DNA from: Porphyromonadaceae bacterium
Lineage (GTDB): Bacteria; Bacteroidota; Bacteroidia; Bacteroidales; CAMTPD01
Length of the DNA: 22,820 bases
Assembly: GCA_003447595.1 (NCBI GenBank)
Contig: DLYT01000138.1
Coordinates: 1 to 22,820, forward strand
Direction of reading: 5' to 3'
Shown: positions 1-7,060 of the stretch, one piece after another
Layout: each line of letters begins with the position of its first letter
Numbering within the stretch: position 1 is the first letter of the stretch
Position numbers and translations under genes: made by a program
Notes under the pieces: model-generated
The model's input: only the letters and a program-made list of their open reading frames with translations
The model's database searches: none
What the model was told of the DNA's origin: nothing

Positions 1-624
1 ATGCAACAGGTGCCTACGCTGGCCGATCGCACCATTCAGGATTTTAAGTCTGCTTATAACGATATTGCTGATTGGCTGAGACGTGAAAAGAATGGCAAAG
101 ATCCGGATGCGTCTGCCATTGATTGGGATGACGTGGTTTTTGAAATTGATTTGCTCAAGTCGCAAGAAATCAATCTGGATTATATATTGGAGTTGATTTT
201 TGAGCACAACAAAAAGAGCAAAGATAAGGATGCGCTGGTGGAGGAAGTGCGTAGGGCGATTCGTGCGAGTATAGGCAATCGCGCAAAAGAGAGTCTGGTG
301 GTTGATTTTATCAATGAAACCGACCTTGACAAAATACCTGATAAGGCGAATGTTATTGAGGCTTTCTTTGTATATGCGCAGCGTAAACAAAAAGCGGAGG
401 CTTCTGAGTTGATTGCCGAAGAGAACCTAAACGAGGAGGAGGCAAAGCGTTACATCACAACGTCGTTGAGACGTGAGTACGCTACCGAGAACGGTACCGA
501 GCTCAATAGCATATTGCCTAAAATGAGTCCGCTCAATCCGAAGTATCTTACCTTAAAAGAAAAGGTGTTTCAACGAATTACTTCTTTTATCGAGAAGTTT
601 AAAGGTGTAGGAGGGCAGTTGTAA
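1..624 (+). CDS. hsdR: Type I restriction enzyme R subunit, C-terminal part (cut by window edge)
   Basis: This is the last roughly 207 residues of HsdR, the ATP-dependent translocase and endonuclease subunit of a type I restriction-modification complex. The segment is the helical C-terminal domain that docks HsdR onto the methylase core (EcoR124-type family). Recognisable family stretches are RTIQDFKSAYNDI near the start, GNRAKESLVVDFI at about residues 92-104, EENLNEEEAKRYITTSLRRE at about 140-159, and the ending FIEKFKGVGGQL. HsdR proteins are usually about 1000 residues, so the ATG at position 1 is almost certainly an internal methionine; the nuclease and helicase domains lie upstream of the window. 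The methylase and specificity genes are not visible. The next gene begins 3 bases after the stop, so they are probably cotranscribed. Confidence 0.9.
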   Translation: MQQVPTLADRTIQDFKSAYNDIADWLRREKNGKDPDASAIDWDDVVFEIDLLKSQEINLDYILELIFEHNKKSKDKDALVEEVRRAIRASIGNRAKESLVVDFINETDLDKIPDKANVIEAFFVYAQRKQKAEASELIAEENLNEEEAKRYITTSLRREYATENGTELNSILPKMSPLNPKYLTLKEKVFQRITSFIEKFKGVGGQL

Positions 625-627
625 AGT

Positions 628-1269
628 ATGGAAAAGCAACAAAATAAAGGAATCGTATATGTTTTAACCAACTCGGCAATGCCGGGTTTGGTTAAGATCG
701 GCATGACTACGCGAGAGAGTATCGATGCCCGAATGAAAGAGCTTTATAGTACAGGTGTGCCTGTTCCTTTCGAGTGTGGGTATGCCTGTGAAGTTAAGGC
801 TTCTGATTGTGCAAAGATTGAGAAAGCACTTCATACTGCATTTGATCCGAATAGAATAAATGCCAATCGTGAGTTTTTTCGGATTGAACCCAAGCAGGTG
901 ATTGCTATTTTGGAGTTGTTTAATAGAAAGGAGATAACCGGAGAAGTAACTGCCGAAATAGAGAATGATCTTACAGCCGATGATAAAGTAGCGAGTGAAA
1001 AAATCAAATCGGCTCGTAGACCGCCCATGAATTATAGAGAGATGGGTATAATGCCGGATTCTGTTCTTTCTTTTATCAAGGATCGGAACATTTCTGTGAC
1101 TGTGGTTAGTGATAAAAAGGTAAACTTCCAAGAAGAAGAGACTTCGCTCACTGCCGTAACCAAGCAGCTGCTAGGGATAGAAAGACCGATACAGCCAACT
1201 CCATGCTGGGAGTATGAGGGCAAAAACCTTCGTGAGATCTATGATGAAACTTATACGTTAGAAGAATAG
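628..1269 (+). CDS. GIY-YIG (T5orf172-type) nuclease with RAMA-like C-terminal domain
   Basis: Predicted DNA nuclease of 213 residues. Residues 8-90 match the T5orf172/MUG113 branch of the GIY-YIG fold: GIVYV (8-12) and KIG (23-25) replace the two GIY/YIG strands, followed by Arg35, the likely metal-binding Glu65, His69 and an REFF motif at 81-84. A variable linker (about 95-130) leads to a C-terminal module (about 131-213) with MGIMPDSVL, SLTAVTKQLLG and CWEYEGKNLREIY. This pattern of an initial leucine strand, a Ser-rich turn with helix, then W-x-Y-x-G-x-x-L resembles the RAMA fold, which is predicted to read modified bases. The nuclease call is firm; the RAMA call is my inference from pattern memory. 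The gene starts 3 bases after hsdR, with an upstream GGAGG at about 610-614, so it probably belongs to the restriction operon. Confidence 0.75.
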   Translation: MEKQQNKGIVYVLTNSAMPGLVKIGMTTRESIDARMKELYSTGVPVPFECGYACEVKASDCAKIEKALHTAFDPNRINANREFFRIEPKQVIAILELFNRKEITGEVTAEIENDLTADDKVASEKIKSARRPPMNYREMGIMPDSVLSFIKDRNISVTVVSDKKVNFQEEETSLTAVTKQLLGIERPIQPTPCWEYEGKNLREIYDETYTLEE

Positions 1270-1348
1270 GTTTCAAAGATAAATTGCATCTTCGAATGAT
1301 AGTGTTTGGTGATACATAAGATGGGCTTGTTACTACAAAATAGAGCTA

Positions 1349-1378
1349 TTGATATAAAAATGATGGTTTTTAAGTTTG
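1349..1378 (+). promoter_or_regulatory. Candidate Bacteroidota promoter P1 for the ATPase/RloB/Septu genes
   Basis: TTG at 1349-1351, a 19-base spacer, then TAAGTTTG at 1371-1378 match the Bacteroidota -33/-7 pattern (TTG and TAnnTTTG). It would give a leader of about 75 bases before the ATPase start at 1464. This is a pattern match only. Confidence 0.4.
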
Positions 1379-1429
1379 TTTTGTGTAGGAAATTTACGAA
1401 TATATCATTTATAACTTATTTATTAGTTC

Positions 1430-1437
1430 TATATTTG
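1430..1437 (+). promoter_or_regulatory. Candidate second -7 element (P2) for the ATPase gene
   Basis: TATATTTG fits the TAnnTTTG -7 consensus 26 bases before the ATG at 1464. The -33 position (1408-1410) reads TTT rather than TTG, so it is weaker at that end than P1. Either or both could drive the downstream genes. Confidence 0.35.
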
Positions 1438-1463
1438 CGATGTAAACTTATAACGGAAATACT

Positions 1464-2762
1464 ATGATTGCAGATTTTACTATAGAAAATTTCTTTTCAA
1501 TAAAATCAGCTCAAAAAATAAGTTTTGAGGCTACATCCGATATGCAGCAATTGGATGAATATACCTATGAGGTTAAAGAGGGGGTTCGACTGCTAAAAAT
1601 CGGTGTACTTTATGGTGCAAATGCTTCGGGTAAAAGTAATATCCTAAATGCAATTGAGTTTTTTAAAAACCTTGTTCTTTCAGTTCCAAAAGACCGAACA
1701 GAGTCTACCGGAGTAGTTCCTTTTTTGTTAGATGATATTTCTAAAACAAAACGAACTTTACTGTCGATGAGTTTCTACCTCAATCAAGAGAAGTATATTT
1801 TGAGTTTTGAGCTTGATAAAGATCGCATTTATGAAGAATCTCTATTTGTGTATGAGTCGACACGGCCAGCGAATCTATATAAACGTAAATACAACGAGCA
1901 AACTGATGCATCAGATATTTCTTTTGGGGCAAATTTGAAACTTGGCAAAAAAAATCAGGCTACAATAATAGGTAACACGATCAATAATTGCAGTGTTTTG
2001 GCTGCTTTTGGTAAAAGTAATGTGGAAAAGTCGAGATTGAATGATGTTTATGACTTTTTCTCAAAGCAAGTGAAGGATGTGTTATCACCAAAAATGTCTC
2101 TTTCTGGTTATATTAAAAGACATCTAGATCAGGATGATAGTGGCGAATTAAAGACTTTTGTATTGAATTTACTTCAGGCTTCGGATTTCAATATTGAAGA
2201 TATAACGATAAATGAGGAAGAGGAGTTGATTACTCCGGAGTTAGAAAAAATAATAGAATCGGTACCGATGCCTTCAGAGGCTAAAGACGAAATGCTAAAA
2301 CGAGGTAAGGTAGTAAATTCTGAACTGAGATTTACTCATAAAGCAGGTAAGGAGTCGTACGAGTTACCTGAATACTTCGAATCTACCGGAACTATGCGCT
2401 TTTTGGGGATGAGTGTGATGCTTAATTACTTATTAAAGAAGAATCAATTTGTTTCTATTGATGAGATCGAAACGAGTATTCATTATGAGTTATTGTCTTA
2501 TTTTATCAAGGTTTTTCTGGCGAATAGTGATAAAACATCTCAATTATTGATAACTACGCATGATATTAATTTATTAAATGAGGATTATATACGAAGAGAT
2601 ACAATTTGGTTTACAGATAAAGATGAATTGGGTGAGACTCATTTGTTTCGATTGTCTTCGTTAGGTTTGCATAAAAACTTATCGCCTTATAATGCCTATA
2701 AGCAAGGAAAGCTTGTCAAGTTGCCTTTTTTGGGGAGTCCTTATTTGAATTTAAATGATTAA
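1464..2762 (+). CDS. AAA15-family ATPase (AbiLi/RloA-like), partner of RloB
   Basis: A 432-residue SMC/ABC-type ATPase of the COG1106 (AAA15) group found in phage-defence pairs. Walker A is GANASGKS at 51-58, at the end of an N-terminal strand typical of overcoming-lysogenization-defect-like ATPases. A signature-like ESTGTMR lies at 306-312, Walker B ends in Asp333-Glu334 (VSIDEIE), and the switch histidine is His366 in TTHD. The C-terminal NAYKQGKLVKLPFLG segment is typical of this group. No nuclease domain is fused; that role falls to the next gene, which overlaps by 8 bases and implies translational coupling. In such pairs the ATPase is thought to sense phage infection and release or activate the TOPRIM-like effector. 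Base composition is strikingly AT-rich compared with genes after 5470. The exact subfamily (AbiL-like versus another AAA15 pair) is not settled. Confidence 0.82.
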   Translation: MIADFTIENFFSIKSAQKISFEATSDMQQLDEYTYEVKEGVRLLKIGVLYGANASGKSNILNAIEFFKNLVLSVPKDRTESTGVVPFLLDDISKTKRTLLSMSFYLNQEKYILSFELDKDRIYEESLFVYESTRPANLYKRKYNEQTDASDISFGANLKLGKKNQATIIGNTINNCSVLAAFGKSNVEKSRLNDVYDFFSKQVKDVLSPKMSLSGYIKRHLDQDDSGELKTFVLNLLQASDFNIEDITINEEEELITPELEKIIESVPMPSEAKDEMLKRGKVVNSELRFTHKAGKESYELPEYFESTGTMRFLGMSVMLNYLLKKNQFVSIDEIETSIHYELLSYFIKVFLANSDKTSQLLITTHDINLLNEDYIRRDTIWFTDKDELGETHLFRLSSLGLHKNLSPYNAYKQGKLVKLPFLGSPYLNLND

Positions 2763-3381
2763 GGTTATGAGGGGAGCTATAAAGAAAAGTATTGCTATTA
2801 TTGGGGAAGGAGAAACGGAATGGTTTTACTTTGAGTCTTTAAGAATTGCTAGACGTTATCCTTTTAAAATTGCCCCTGATTTTCCACAGCATTCAGATGT
2901 CAGACATATGGTTAAGCTCATTGATCGATGTGTGAAAGATGAATATGATTATGTCATCTGCTTGTTTGATATGGATAGACTGCTTCAAGTGCCGGTTGAG
3001 ATGGAGGAATATAAGCGTTTTAGGAAGAAGTATCTTGGTAAGAAATATAATAAAAAGGTTTATTTCATTGAGACAAATCCTTGTACTGAATTTTGGTTTC
3101 TTCTTCATTTTCTGCCTAGCATAGTGTATAAACAATATCAAAATAATGATATCCTTATTCGTGAATTGCAAAAGTATATGCCGGGATATGAAAAAACCAA
3201 GAAGTATTTTGTTCGTACAAATCTGTATAAATATTTAGTGGATAATGGTGATTTAAAACGAGCAATTCATAATTCAAGTAAATTGTATGAGGCAAGTCAG
3301 ATGTCTCCGGAAGATGCTGTAGCTTATTCTGAGATACATAAGGTATTTGCTTTATTAGATGAGCTTTGTCCTTCGGTATAA
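2755..3381 (+). CDS. rloB: RloB-family TOPRIM-like protein (AbiLii-like effector)
   Basis: A 208-residue RloB-like protein. Family motifs are GEGETEWFYF at 17-26 (the TOPRIM-type glutamate is Glu18), FDMD at 71-74 with the acidic pair Asp72/Asp74, and NPCTEFWFLLHF at 108-119, the hallmark of RloB. These acidic residues suggest a metal-dependent nuclease or nucleotidyl-transfer centre. RloB genes occur in restriction loci and in the lactococcal abortive-infection system AbiL with an AAA15 ATPase, which is the arrangement here. The start at 2755 overlaps the ATPase stop; an alternative ATG at 2767 would drop only four residues and keep every motif. The ptuA start follows 29 bases after the stop, so this pair and the Septu pair may share a transcript. 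The target is unknown. Confidence 0.82.
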   Translation: MIKVMRGAIKKSIAIIGEGETEWFYFESLRIARRYPFKIAPDFPQHSDVRHMVKLIDRCVKDEYDYVICLFDMDRLLQVPVEMEEYKRFRKKYLGKKYNKKVYFIETNPCTEFWFLLHFLPSIVYKQYQNNDILIRELQKYMPGYEKTKKYFVRTNLYKYLVDNGDLKRAIHNSSKLYEASQMSPEDAVAYSEIHKVFALLDELCPSV

Positions 3382-3410
3382 AAGCTTTCCCATAAATAAA
3401 AAAGTAGAAC

Positions 3411-4757
3411 ATGGAACAAATAAAGTTTATCAATTATCGCTGTCTTAAATCTCTGAGTCTTGAGTTTAAGTCTGGATTGAACATTTTGATAGGTGATAAC
3501 GCAAGTGGTAAGACTACCGTTATCAGAGGTGTAAGATCAGCACTTAGTTCTTTTTTTACCGGATACAGTGATACATATACAAAATTCTTGGGCTTATCGA
3601 AAGATGACTTTATGGAAGTGATCAGTAGCGAAGGTGTGGTGTTGAATTCTCCTCCCATTGAACTCGAATTCATTTATGCCGACCTGTTGGCATATCCCGA
3701 GATAATGGGTACGCTATGGCAAAATGAAGAATCAAAGGGTATTTTAGCCTTGGAGTCTGAAAAAGCAGGAAGCGGATCGCGCACCAAGACCGGAGGCTTG
3801 AAGCATCTAAAAGACTATGCAGGGTCACTTTATCGTTCATTGTTTGATCATGAAACAAAAACGCAGCAATATGCTTTACCGTTGTTTGCCTCGTTTTCTA
3901 CAGAAGATATACACAGCTCGCGTAAAATTGATTCGCGCATATTTAAGGAGTATTTTCACAAACCTTCGTTTGGGTATTATGAATGCTTACAAGGTGAAGG
4001 TTTTTTCAATTATTGGATCAAACGTTTAATTGTGTTGGCTGAAGGGCAGAAGAACCTCCAAGAAATCGAAATTGTGCGTAATGCGCTGAGAAAAGTATTG
4101 GGGCCCGAAGGATGTGGTATTTTCCGCGATGTCGTGATTCGGCCTCATCAGGGGTATGTTTACTTTATTTTATCGGATGGTCGAGAAGTAAAATCAGAAC
4201 ACCTTTCGGATGGTTATCAACGCCTTGCAAATATTGTTGTAGATCTTGCCTTTCGATGTGCTATTTTAAATAGAGCGATTTGGGGTGAGGATGCTTGCAA
4301 AAATACCATCGGTACGGTATTGATTGACGAAATTGATTTGCATTTGCATCCTACTTTGCAATCGCAAATTGTAAATAGCTTGAAGCATACGTTTGAGAAT
4401 ATTCAGTTCATCATTTCTACTCATGCTCCAATGGTGCTTTCTGGTATTGAGACTACGGCAGAAAACCGAATCTATAAATTGGCTTATTCTGAAGAAAGAG
4501 GATATACAGCGACTCCTGTCCACACGTATGGTTTGGATGCTTCGATGATCATAAAAACTCAGATGAACGAGGTTCCTCGCGTACGTGCCGTGCAGCAAGA
4601 ACTGGATGCGGTTTGGGAGCTGATTAATGCCGATCGTTATAATGAAGCAAGACCATTGATTGATCTATTGCGAGAAAAGTATGGAGATGCTATACCGGAA
4701 GTTTCGGAGATGGAAGCGATGTTGAACTTTGAGATCGAAGAGGATGAGGAAGATTGA
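3411..4757 (+). CDS. ptuA: Septu defence ATPase PtuA
   Basis: A 448-residue ABC/SMC-type ATPase, the sensor and oligomerising subunit of a Septu antiphage system. Walker A is GDNASGKT at 28-35. The ABC-like signature is LSDGYQR (Ser266-Asp267-Gly268), Walker B ends in Asp306-Glu307 (VLIDEID), the D-loop carries LHLHP, and the switch histidine is His338 in STHAP. The acidic tail (about 425-448) ends in FEIEEDEED. The overlapping downstream HNH gene makes the Septu assignment firm, because PtuA ATPases are coupled to PtuB nucleases. In characterised Septu systems PtuA forms a multimeric ring that holds PtuB and controls its DNA or RNA cleavage. No reverse transcriptase or msr/msd RNA precedes it, so this is stand-alone Septu and not the retron-linked form. 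The gene begins 29 bases after the RloB gene. Confidence 0.85.
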   Translation: MEQIKFINYRCLKSLSLEFKSGLNILIGDNASGKTTVIRGVRSALSSFFTGYSDTYTKFLGLSKDDFMEVISSEGVVLNSPPIELEFIYADLLAYPEIMGTLWQNEESKGILALESEKAGSGSRTKTGGLKHLKDYAGSLYRSLFDHETKTQQYALPLFASFSTEDIHSSRKIDSRIFKEYFHKPSFGYYECLQGEGFFNYWIKRLIVLAEGQKNLQEIEIVRNALRKVLGPEGCGIFRDVVIRPHQGYVYFILSDGREVKSEHLSDGYQRLANIVVDLAFRCAILNRAIWGEDACKNTIGTVLIDEIDLHLHPTLQSQIVNSLKHTFENIQFIISTHAPMVLSGIETTAENRIYKLAYSEERGYTATPVHTYGLDASMIIKTQMNEVPRVRAVQQELDAVWELINADRYNEARPLIDLLREKYGDAIPEVSEMEAMLNFEIEEDEED

Positions 4758-5376
4758 AAAAGGTACAGAACCAGCTTCTTGGCTTACGTATAGACTGACT
4801 CCTAACGCACAGTATGAGCGCACGGCAGATTTGGCAGAATCACTACTGAAAGAGCAAGGTTATTTATGTGCTTATTGCATGAGGCAAATACCTGCTCGCG
4901 ATGGTAATAGTAATGAAACTACCCGTATTGATCACATTTTGAGTCGTGAAAAACATGAAGCGTTGCAACTGGATTATTCGAATATGGTGATTTGTTGTCC
5001 GGGGGCAATCAGTGCCGATTTTCATTGTGACAAGCGAAAGGCCGAAAACGATATTACGATTCCTTTGCATTCTATTTATATCGAAAACTCGATAACATAC
5101 AACAAAAGTGATGGGACAATTAAATGTGAAAATGACGATTGGGACGATCAGATGAATGAGATACTCAATTTGAATAACTCCATGTTGAAGGAGAATAGAA
5201 AAAGAACGTTGCTAGGAGTAGTCAAAGAGTTGAGTAGACGTAAACAATGGAAAGCTTCTGATATTCGAAAAATGATAGAAGCTTGGAGTAATAAAGGATC
5301 TAACGGAAAGTTTAAGCCATACAATGGAATAGTTATTTGGTACTTGAACAAAAAACTAAAACAGTTGCAGAAATAA
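4744..5376 (+). CDS. ptuB: Septu HNH nuclease PtuB (TIGR02646-type)
   Basis: A 210-residue HNH endonuclease, the effector of the Septu pair. The N-terminus MRKIEKGTEP is typical of the family. The zinc/HNH core has CAYC (Cys42, Cys45), IDH with His64, Asn80 in DYSNM, Cys84/Cys85 in CCPG and HCDK (His94, Cys95). I chose the ATG at 4744 over a TTG at 4729 because the family usually begins at the xIxKG motif; this leaves a 14-base overlap with ptuA and suggests coupled translation. The C-terminal part (about 130-210) is helical and lysine-rich. Cleavage is presumed to be held in check by PtuA until phage infection. No terminator is obvious between this stop and the next gene. Confidence 0.88.
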   Translation: MRKIEKGTEPASWLTYRLTPNAQYERTADLAESLLKEQGYLCAYCMRQIPARDGNSNETTRIDHILSREKHEALQLDYSNMVICCPGAISADFHCDKRKAENDITIPLHSIYIENSITYNKSDGTIKCENDDWDDQMNEILNLNNSMLKENRKRTLLGVVKELSRRKQWKASDIRKMIEAWSNKGSNGKFKPYNGIVIWYLNKKLKQLQK

Positions 5377-5453
5377 TAATTACCAATAAATTGAGTCTTC
5401 CTATTTATATAGGTCCTGTAGATGAGGTTTTTAAAGCGATGGGAGTGATATAG
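5316..5453 (+). pseudogene. Possible gene remnant overlapping and following ptuB (no start)
   Basis: A reading frame without a start codon opens after a stop at 5313-5315, overlaps the last part of ptuB in another frame, and ends at the TAG at 5451-5453. The 27 codons past ptuB look protein-like: they include ITNKLSLPIYIGPVDEVF followed by KAMGVI. I do not recognise the family. It could be the 3' scrap of a gene disrupted when the defence block was inserted, or chance. Confidence is low. Confidence 0.25.
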
Positions 5454-5469
5454 ATAAATTCATCTAATA

Positions 5470-6045
5470 ATGAAAAAGACGATAGAACAAGATGCTTTGT
5501 TTGAGAAGCAGGATTATACGGTGGCGTTTTTGCCGGCGGGGGAGTACGACAATTGCGTGTTTAAGGCTTGTGACTTCTCGAATGGGGAATTGCGTGACTG
5601 TGTGTTTATTGATTGCGAGTTTACGGATTGTAACTTGAGTATGGTGAAGCTGGGTGGTACGTCGTTTCGAGATGTGCGCTTTGCCGATTGCAAGATGCTT
5701 GGGTTGCAGTTTGACAGTTGCAATCAGTTTGGGCTGTCGTTTGGTTTTGTCAATTGCCAGTTGAGCTTTGCGTCGTTTTATACTACGAAGTTGAAGAAGA
5801 TGCGCTTTTCGCAGTGTGTTATGCATGAGACTGACTTTTCGGAGGCAGATCTTTCGCAGGCTGTGCTGGAGGAATGTGACCTTACGGGGGCGGTGTTTAA
5901 CTATACCAATCTTGAAGGGTGTGATTTGCGCACGGCGGTAGGGTATTCGTTTGATCCGGAAGAGAACAGGGTGAAGGGTGCACGCCTTTCGGCCGAGGGG
6001 GCGTTGCGTTTGCTTGATAAATATAAACTTAATATTGAGATGTAG
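5470..6045 (+). CDS. Pentapeptide-repeat protein
   Basis: A 191-residue protein built of pentapeptide repeats, with Phe or Leu at every fifth position flanked by Cys, Asp, Ala and Asn. Examples are CVFKACDFSNGELRDCVF (about 28-45) and ADLSQAVLEECDLTGAVF (about 124-141). These repeats fold into a right-handed quadrilateral beta-helix that can mimic the shape and charge of B-form DNA. The C-terminus (about 158-191, with SFDPEENRVKGARLSAEG) is a non-repeat cap seen in many cytosolic Qnr/MfpA-like proteins. Some members protect DNA gyrase, but most have no known role, and no gyrase-binding loop can be assigned here. There is no signal peptide. It is 93 bases after ptuB and has GC-richer codons than the defence genes, so it may be native chromosome. 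Confidence 0.85.
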   Translation: MKKTIEQDALFEKQDYTVAFLPAGEYDNCVFKACDFSNGELRDCVFIDCEFTDCNLSMVKLGGTSFRDVRFADCKMLGLQFDSCNQFGLSFGFVNCQLSFASFYTTKLKKMRFSQCVMHETDFSEADLSQAVLEECDLTGAVFNYTNLEGCDLRTAVGYSFDPEENRVKGARLSAEGALRLLDKYKLNIEM

Positions 6046-6141
6046 CCGAGCATTTCTAATCTATAACCATGATAACATTTAACATGAGTCGTGAAGAGAT
6101 TCATCGAGTTTATTCACGTAAGTGTTAATCAACAAAAGGAT

Positions 6142-6984
6142 ATGAAAACAATTAAATTGAACAACGGCGTTGAAATGCCGATTCTTGGTTTTGGGGTGTA
6201 CCAGATAGAACCGAATGAGTGTGAGAAGTGTGTGCTGGATGCGATTTCGGTAGGTTACCGTTCTTTCGATACGGCACAGGCTTATTATAATGAAGAGCAG
6301 GTGGGCAACGCGATTGCCAAATGTGATGTGCCACGCGAGGAGCTTTTTATTACTACCAAGATTTGGGTGAGTAATGCGGGCTATGAAAAGGCGAAGGCTT
6401 CGATTGATGAGTCGTTGCGTAAACTGCAAACGGGGTATGTGGATTTGCTTTTGATTCATCAGCCTTTTGGTGATTACTACGGTACTTACCGAGCGATGGA
6501 GGAGGCTTACAAAGAGGGAAAGGCGCGAGCTATCGGTGTGAGTAATTTCTACCCGGATCGTTTTGTGGATTTGGCTGAGCATTTTGAGATTAAACCTGCT
6601 ATCAATCAGTTGGAGACGCATGTGTTTAATCAGCAGGTTGTGTCGCAGAAGGTGATGGCTGAGTATGGTACGCATGTGATGTCGTGGGGGCCGTTTGCCG
6701 AAGGTCGTAACAATTTCTTTACGAATGAGGTGTTGTCCGAAATTGGTAAAAGACATCAGAAGTCGGTTGCTCAGGTGGCTTTGCGCTTTCTGATTCAGCG
6801 TGATATTATCGTGATTCCGAAATCAACTCACAAGGAGCGCATGGAGCAGAATTTTGATGTGTTTGATTTTGAGTTGTCGGCAGAGGAGATGTCTCAGATT
6901 GCTACGCTGGATAAGGCTGAAAGTTTATTCTTTGCGCATACGGATCCTGAGATTGTGAAGTTTATTCTTTCGTACGGTAAATAA
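6142..6984 (+). CDS. Aldo/keto reductase
   Basis: A 280-residue cytosolic NADPH-dependent oxidoreductase with the TIM-barrel fold, of the 2,5-diketo-gluconate-reductase-like (AKR5) branch. The full catalytic tetrad is visible: Asp43 (FDTA), Tyr48 (AYYNEEQVG), Lys73 (TTKIWV) and His106 (LIHQPFG). The cofactor-site motifs AIGVSNF (about 132-138) and IPKSTH (about 234-239) are also present. I chose the ATG at 6142 because it starts at the conserved MKTIKLNNGVEMPILG and has AAAGGA just upstream; a GTG at 6091 would add 17 unconserved residues. The substrate is likely an aldehyde or keto-sugar but cannot be read from sequence. The gene ends before a strong hairpin at 7014-7050. Confidence 0.92.
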   Translation: MKTIKLNNGVEMPILGFGVYQIEPNECEKCVLDAISVGYRSFDTAQAYYNEEQVGNAIAKCDVPREELFITTKIWVSNAGYEKAKASIDESLRKLQTGYVDLLLIHQPFGDYYGTYRAMEEAYKEGKARAIGVSNFYPDRFVDLAEHFEIKPAINQLETHVFNQQVVSQKVMAEYGTHVMSWGPFAEGRNNFFTNEVLSEIGKRHQKSVAQVALRFLIQRDIIVIPKSTHKERMEQNFDVFDFELSAEEMSQIATLDKAESLFFAHTDPEIVKFILSYGK

Positions 6985-7013
6985 TAGATAAAGATATTTG
7001 AGTGTAAAAAAGA

Positions 7014-7060
7014 ACAGTCCGACTGTCACGCTGGGTGATGGTCGGACTGTCTTCGTTTTT
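7014..7060. terminator. Bidirectional hairpin terminator between aldo/keto reductase and metallopeptidase
   Basis: ACAGTCCGAC (7014-7023) pairs perfectly with GTCGGACTGT (7041-7050), and TCAC/GTGA pair inside. A T-rich run (CTTCGTTTTT) follows on the + strand and an A-rich run precedes it, so it can stop transcription from both converging genes. Confidence 0.8.

Noticed and set aside
664..1131. 155-codon open frame on the - strand over the GIY-YIG gene
   Set aside because: It is a shadow of the nuclease gene; no recognisable motif, and no promoter or ribosome site.
3382..3410. Possible retron RNA or separate promoter between RloB and PtuA
   Set aside because: Only 29 bases are available, with no hairpin and no TAnnTTTG element.
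6069..6128. 19-codon ATG frame before the aldo/keto reductase, possible leader peptide
   Set aside because: Short, with no run of a single amino acid, no attenuator hairpin and no ribosome site; most likely chance.
6079..6756. 225-codon open frame on the - strand over the aldo/keto reductase
   Set aside because: It lies antisense to an intact enzyme with all four catalytic residues; the protein is rich in His, Arg and Leu with no domain.
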